NCBI GenBank assembly: GCA_911728455.2
Contig: OU452228.1
Span: forward strand, 6,262,001 to 6,326,000
Direction of reading: 5' to 3'
DNA length: 64,000 bases
From: Marthasterias glacialis
Lineage: Eukaryota > Echinodermata > Asteroidea > Forcipulatida > Asteriidae
This document shows, in pieces, positions 58,870-64,000 of this stretch. Made by a program: the position numbers and the translations under genes. Every line of letters starts with the position of its first letter. The stretch's first letter is position 1. The notes under the pieces were generated by a model, which was not told the DNA's origin, made no database searches, and saw nothing but the letters and a program-made list of their open reading frames with translations.

Positions 58870-60743
58870 AGGCAATTTGTTAATAAAGCTGTAAACTTTG
58901 TTCGCCTCCCATACTCAAGCTTACCATCAATGGAAAGGGAAAGATCGCATCTTTCTAATAATGGTAAAAATAAAATAAGGTTGCTATTATGCAATCCCTT
59001 CATATTGGAGTGGAAAGATCCGAACTGCCAAACACTTACAAAACGCCATATGATTGTGCTTCCAACGTCAATTTAAAAAACCAGGGGAAAACAACTCTTG
59101 TATTTTTCATATTGTAGAGAAGTTTTATACCCAGGATGTCAGTGGCAGTGCAACTAAAACTAACGTCCTACCAGGGTTAGTACTACTCCTGGTACTACTA
59201 TAGGCATATTGCGACCAGTGTTGTAGCTAGCGAGCCTTGCAGCCATGTAGTGCACATCCAGTTCTCTGAAATGACTGACTATTATTTCAAGCACAGCCTG
59301 GTGGTTTAAATCAAGCCGTGCACAACTTTGGTAGAAAATATGTGCTGTAATGTTATCCCTATTTTAATTTGTTCTTATTCATTCACAAATTAACCATGAA
59401 AGAGTATTTAAAGAAAGACAAAAAAGCTGTTGCTGACTTTAATCCCGAAAAGATGCAAGTTGATGCATGTGGTACCCTGAGTGTATAGCAAATGTTTTTT
59501 TTTTATGGATTCCTAAAACTTAAAAAAGGAATGAACACATGGAACCATACCTCTCCTTTGCAATCAAATATGTGTATAAAAATTCGATGGTCAAGATTGT
59601 GTTGTTTCCAATGGACGAAAAAGAGGGAAACATGAAATCGAAGAGATGAAAAATAACAAATTTCTTCTTAATGGTATGGGGTGACCCAAGTTTCTCCCTT
59701 TCATTATTAAAAACCATCCAAAAATACCGAAAATTCTTCAGCCATTCTGACACAACATTGCAATCTTAGCGGTAGTCGTCCGCTTGCCAAATGCCAGTTG
59801 AAGCCGCGGCTGGACTAGCTGAAACACCTTGCCAAACGGTCCTGCCGGCCAGTGGAAAATATCTGCAACAGCATAATATAAAACTCCATTGATCTATCTT
59901 GTTTTTTTCCTGAGGAGGCTACCCTTTTCAAATAAAACTGCAAGCAAATTAAAATGAGCAATATTTATCCAACCATTTTGTCACATAGCCAGACAGCACT
60001 ACCACCTGATGAACATTCGGGTTTGCTTTATAAATCCATATTATTATATTATTATTATTATTCAAGTTTCTGATCCTCCATAGTTGGTTCGAGAAGGCAG
60101 TGCAGGCTCACTGAATTGATTCCAACTGCTGTCCATGTTACGCGCGCTAAAGGAATTCAACAGCCAATAGAAACATTCCTTTTGCGCCCTGTAAATTAGT
60201 CTCAGGTTTCATGTTTTAATTGCTGAAAATGTCCACAAAGATCAGTTACAACTTACATGTAGCTCTAACCTGTGTCCCACTAATAAAATATTTTGTTTTT
60301 CATTTAGGCCTATCAATACTAACAAATTTCATGCCACCTAAAACAGACTTGTGCTCAGCTCAACTGTAATGAAGTAAAATAGTAATGTGAGATTGATTGA
60401 GATTCCTATTATTGTGCATATCATTGACCAGTTTTGTTAAATTATTAGTTAACACAACTTTTTGTTGGTTATTATAAATAAATAAAACAAGTAACTATAA
60501 TACACAACATTGTAACCCAGATTCGGTGCCCAGAATACACCATAGAGTACAATCAATAAGTATAGCTTCCTGGGTCCTTAATCCTATTTTTATTCAAATA
60601 AATTAGTTATCCTAACTAAATTACAATTTCAAGGAAATTTGAAAGAGTTGGCACGCTGTGCTCGTGCAATGACTGCGCTTCAACTCTCAAATTGTTTCCT
60701 TGCTGATGTTGTGCTGTGTCTTAATTTTCCCCCAAAACATGAT
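58870..60743. repeat. 3.26-kb direct duplication, copy 1
   Basis: Nearly identical to 62130-64000 at an offset of ~3257 bp. It includes repeat R1 (58885-59080), the tccaggagtag-like ggttagtactactcctgg palindrome and the start of a minisatellite block. Differences are scattered substitutions and small indels (for example gaagccgcggctgg versus gaagcatggcggctgg). Confidence 0.93.
58885..59080 (+). mobile_element. Interspersed repeat R1, copy 2
   Basis: Matches 36190-36410 through aagcttaccatca, ggttgctatt, gcaatcccttca and gagtggaaagatcc. Its presence outside the 3.26-kb duplication shows it is dispersed. Confidence 0.7.
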
Positions 60744-61470
60744 GTCCTATCCCTTTAAAACTTAACAATTTTCTTGAGGCTGATGCTGTCCAGTCCTTCC
60801 TTTACAACCTAACAATTCCTCCAATGTTCAAATTGTTCTCGAAATGAAGTTGTGTTGTCAGTTGAATTTCCCCCCCCCAAAAAACGATTTGTCAGTCCCT
60901 CAAAAAATTGCAAACCTAATGATTTTTGAACTCGCAAAGTGTTCTGAAGCTGATGTTGCGCGTCTTAAATTTTCTTAAGGCTCATGCTCAGTCCTACAAG
61001 AACTTGCCAACTTAACCATTCTTCAACATACAAATTGTTCCCAAGCTGATGTTGTGCCCTCTCTTAAATTTTCCCAAACTACATGTTGTCCAGCTCTTCA
61101 GAAACTTGCCAACCTTATGATTTTTCCCAAACTAATGTTGTGCCATCTTTTAAATTTTCCCATATTACATGTTGTCCAGTCCTTCAGAATTTTGACCACC
61201 TTAAGGATTTTCAACACGCAAAATGTTCCCAAGCCGATGTTGTGCCCCCACTCAACCCTTACATTACAAATTACATTATGTCGAGTCCTTCAGAAACTTG
61301 CCATACTTTTGATTTTTCAACACTCCAATTTGTTCCTGTGCCGATGTTGTGCCATCTCTTTAACTTACCCAAAGCCCATGTAGCACCTATTGTTATTGGT
61401 AAAGTTAAAGTAGTCAAAAACTCTGAGTTTCAAGAACTTTGGTCAAGTTGGGACTTTCTTAAGTTTTGAG
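60640..61470. repeat. Degenerate ~100-bp minisatellite, block 3
   Basis: About eight units with gctgatgttgtgc, tccagtccttcagaa and acttgccaacctt words. The block ends near ggactttcttaag at ~61465. Confidence 0.8.
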
Positions 61471-61557
61471 TCCTGCATATTGTTTAAGATTTCACCGTTT
61501 TCACATCCTCAGCATTTTCAGAAATGATGTCTTTTTGATGTCTGTTTTTGTTTGCAG

Positions 61558-61684
61558 ACTATTCATCGATTAAAAAGCAGTATCTATCATGGACAAGAGC
61601 CTTGTTAATCAGCAGATGGTTTTATCAAGGTCAACTTGGAATGAGATGTTAAGGATGACTATTCATTACCCTTCAGCTTCCGAG
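61558..61684 (+). other. Exon-like block with ATG, acceptor and donor
   Basis: A 127-bp block follows a T-rich acceptor gtttttgtttgcag (ends 61557) and precedes gag|gtatgttg. An ATG at 61589 opens a 32-codon frame (MDKSLVNQQMVLSRS ...) running in phase 0 to the donor. It interrupts the minisatellite and is not part of the 3.26-kb duplication. It may be the start of a coding region whose other exons lie outside the window; no family is recognised. Confidence 0.4.
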
Positions 61685-61769
61685 GTATGTTGAAACAGTA
61701 AATTTTTATCAGCATTGAAACCCTACGCCAAACATATTGTCATGTCAGCCACAAACGCTCAAGCCAAGT

Positions 61770-61990
61770 ACTCTAATTTTCTTAAGTTTCTCAAGTATTT
61801 GCCAACCTTATAATTTGTTAACACTCAAATAGTTCCCAAGCTGATGTTGTGCCCTACTCAAAGTTTCTCAAATTACATGTTTTCCAGTCCTTTAGAAACC
61901 TTATGTTTTTTCAACATTCACATTGTTCCCAAGGTGATGTTGTGACCTGTTCTAAATTTTGACAAATTAGATGTTGTGCTGACTTTTACA
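61770..61990. repeat. Degenerate ~100-bp minisatellite, block 4
   Basis: Two to three units with tttgccaacctta, aagctgatgttgtgccc and tccagtcctttagaaac. Confidence 0.7.
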
Positions 61991-62144
61991 GTTAGAAATA
62001 GGCCTATTTGGAAGTGAATAACAAAGGCATGCCCAAATTGTTTTTGATTAGGTTGCGAGGATGTCTATGACGTGGAAAGTTTTTTGCTGCAGCTACCATG
62101 GTATTGATGACCTGAAGACAGACAACACAGATTTGTTAATAAAG

Positions 62145-62335
62145 CTGTCAACTTTGTTCGCCTCCCATACTCAAGCTTACCATCAATGGAAAGGGAAAGA
62201 TCGCATCTTTCTAATAATGGTAAAAATAAAATAAGGTTGCTATTATGCAATCCCTTCATATTGGAGTGGAAAGATCCAAACTGCCAAACACTTACAAAAC
62301 GCCATATGATTGTGCTTCCAACGTCAATTTAAAAA
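62145..62335 (+). mobile_element. Interspersed repeat R1, copy 3
   Basis: Nearly identical to the 58885-59080 copy because it lies inside the 3.26-kb duplication. Confidence 0.7.
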
Positions 62336-63889
62336 ACCAGGGGAAAACAACTCTTGTATTTTTCGTATTGTATAGAGAAGTTTTATACCCAGGATGTCAG
62401 TGGCAGTGCAACTAAAACTAACGTCCTACCAGGGTTAGTACTACTCCTGGTACTACTATAGGCATATTGCGACCAGTGTTGTAGTTAGCGAGCCTTGCAG
62501 CCGTGTATTGCACAGCCAGTTCTCTGAAATTACTGACTATTATTTCAAGCACAGCCTGGTGGTTTGAATCAAGCCATGCACAACTGTGGTAGAAAATATG
62601 TGCTGTAATGTTATCCCTATTTTAATTTGTTATTATTCATTCACAAATTAACCATGAAAGAGTATTTAATGAAAGACAAAAAAGCTGTTGCTGATTTCAA
62701 TCCCAAAAAGATGCAAGTTGATGCATGTGGTACCCTGAGTGTATAGCAAATGTTTTTTTTTATGGATTCCTAAAACTTAAAAAAGGAATGAACACATGGA
62801 ACCATACCTCTCCTTTGCAATCAAATATGTGTATAAAAGTTTGATGGTCAAGATTGTGTTGTTTCCAATGGACGAAAAAGAGGGAAACATGAAATCGAAG
62901 AGATGAAAAATAACAAATTTCTTCTTAATGGTATGGGGTGACCCAAGTTTCTCCCTTTCATTATTAAAAACCATCCAAAAATACCGAAAATTCCTCAGCC
63001 ATTCTGACACAACATTGCAATCTTAGCAGTAGTCGTCCGCTGGCCAAATGCCAGTTGAAGCATGGCGGCTGGACTAGCTGAAACACCTTGCCAAACGGTC
63101 CTGCCGGCCAGTGGAAAATATGTGCAACAGCATAATATAAAACTCCATTGATCTATCTTGTTTTTTTCCTAAGGAGGCTACCCTTTTCAAATAAAACTGC
63201 AAGCAAATTAAAATGAGCAATATTTATCCAACCATTTTGTCACATAGCCAGACAGCACTACCACCTGATGAACATTCGGGTTTGCTTTATAAATCCATAT
63301 TATTATATTATTATTATTCAAGTTTCTGATCCTCCATAGTTGGTTCGAGAAGGCAGTGCAGGCTCACTGAATTGATTCCAACTGCTGTCCATGTTACGCG
63401 CGCTAAAGGAATTCAACAGCCAATAGAAACATTCCTTTTGCGCCCTGTAAATTAGTCTCAGGTTTCATGTTTTTAGTTGCTGAAAATGTCCACAAAGATC
63501 AGTTACAACTTACATGTACCTCTAACCTGTTTCCCACTAATAAAATATTTTGTTTTCGTTTAGGCCTATCAATAATAACAAATTTCATGCCACCTAAAAC
63601 AGACTTGTGCTCGGCTCAACTGTAATGAAGTAAAATAGTAATGTGATATTGATTGAGATTCCTATTATTGTGCATATCTTTGAACAGTTTTGTTAAATTA
63701 TTAGTTAACACAATTTGTTTTTGGTTATTGTAAATAAACAAAACAAGTAACTATAATACACAACATTGTAACCCAGATTCGGTGCCCAGAATACACCATA
63801 GAGTACAATCAATAAGTATAGCTTCCTGGGTCCTTAATCCTATTTTTATTCAAATGAATTAGTTATCATAACTAAATTACAATTTCAGG

Positions 63890-64000
63890 GTAATTTGGAA
63901 GAGTTGGCGCGCTGTGCTCGTGCAATGACTGCGCTTCAACTCTCAAATTGTTTCCTTGCTGATGTTGTGCTGTATCTTAATTTTCCCCCAAAACATGATG
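63890..64000. repeat. Degenerate ~100-bp minisatellite, start of block 5
   Basis: Begins caactctcaaattg then tttccttgctgatgttgtgc, in the same position relative to the duplicated unit as 60640. Confidence 0.75.

Larger units (their letters stand above)
62130..64000. repeat. 3.26-kb direct duplication, copy 2 (runs off the window)
   Basis: Partner of 58870-60743. It reaches the end of the window still in register (ttttcccccaaaacatgatg at both ends), so its right limit is unknown and more tandem copies may follow. Confidence 0.93.

Noticed and set aside
59520..59753. 77-codon minus-strand frame conserved at 62777-63010
   Set aside because: Its conservation is explained by the recent 3.26-kb duplication, and it has no recognisable motif.

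Overview
The window is eukaryotic, non-genic or weakly genic DNA. It has no bacterial-style operons and no intact protein-coding gene that I can recognise. Its content is a large satellite, many degenerate transposons (non-LTR/LINE, DIRS/Ngaro-like tyrosine-recombinase retroelement remains, tRNA-derived SINEs, several terminal-inverted-repeat DNA elements), minisatellites and splice-site-flanked exon-like blocks. This mix fits an invertebrate animal, most probably a marine one. The palindromic word TAGGCCTA recurs far above chance, which I loosely associate with echinoderm-like genomes; the taxon is inference only.

Layout. 1-21080: about 43 tandem monomers of a ~489-bp satellite, with local higher-order duplications (2442-bp and 2207-bp periods), deletion-fused monomers, and monomers that decay toward the right edge. 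21080-22060: two to three units of a much more diverged, ~461-bp relative. 24050-24447: one more isolated diverged monomer. Nearly every satellite monomer carries a 144-bp block bounded by a pyrimidine-rich ...TTACAG acceptor and a CAG|GTATAA donor. The block keeps exactly 144 bp (48 codons, symmetric phase) even in the diverged relatives. This exon-turned-satellite is the most unusual object in the window.

23046-28984: a foldback/MITE-like palindrome, a LINE insertion with an inverted 5' part (twin-priming structure) and a second LINE copy. The second LINE interrupts one member of a segmental duplication whose other member preserves the empty site. 27440-32680: that duplicated pair contains repeated, splice-site-bounded exon-like blocks on the + strand. 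With further blocks at ~35.1, 35.6 and 38.3 kb and a polyadenylation signal at 38449, they suggest a spliced, probably non-coding transcript. 32990-34490, 47278-48037 and 50653-51515 (all minus strand) are degenerate gag-like, RT and RNase H pieces of DIRS/Ngaro-type retrotransposons.

35930-39300: degenerate minisatellites interrupted by a mobile repeat and a 791-bp TIR element; a second copy of that TIR element, in opposite orientation, is at 51578-52357. 41519-42270: a short perfect-looking hairpin followed by a foldback made of inverted ~25-bp minisatellite units. 48421-49040: a PIF/Harbinger-like remnant. 53560-64000: a degenerate ~100-bp minisatellite cut up by a pogo/Tigger-like element (54534-55460), a segmental duplication (55485-56330 and 57362-58330, the second with a 169-bp MITE), a 3.26-kb direct duplication (58870-60743 and 62130-64000) and one exon-like block (61558-61684).

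The pieces do not form a pathway; they record satellite expansion, transposition and local duplication.
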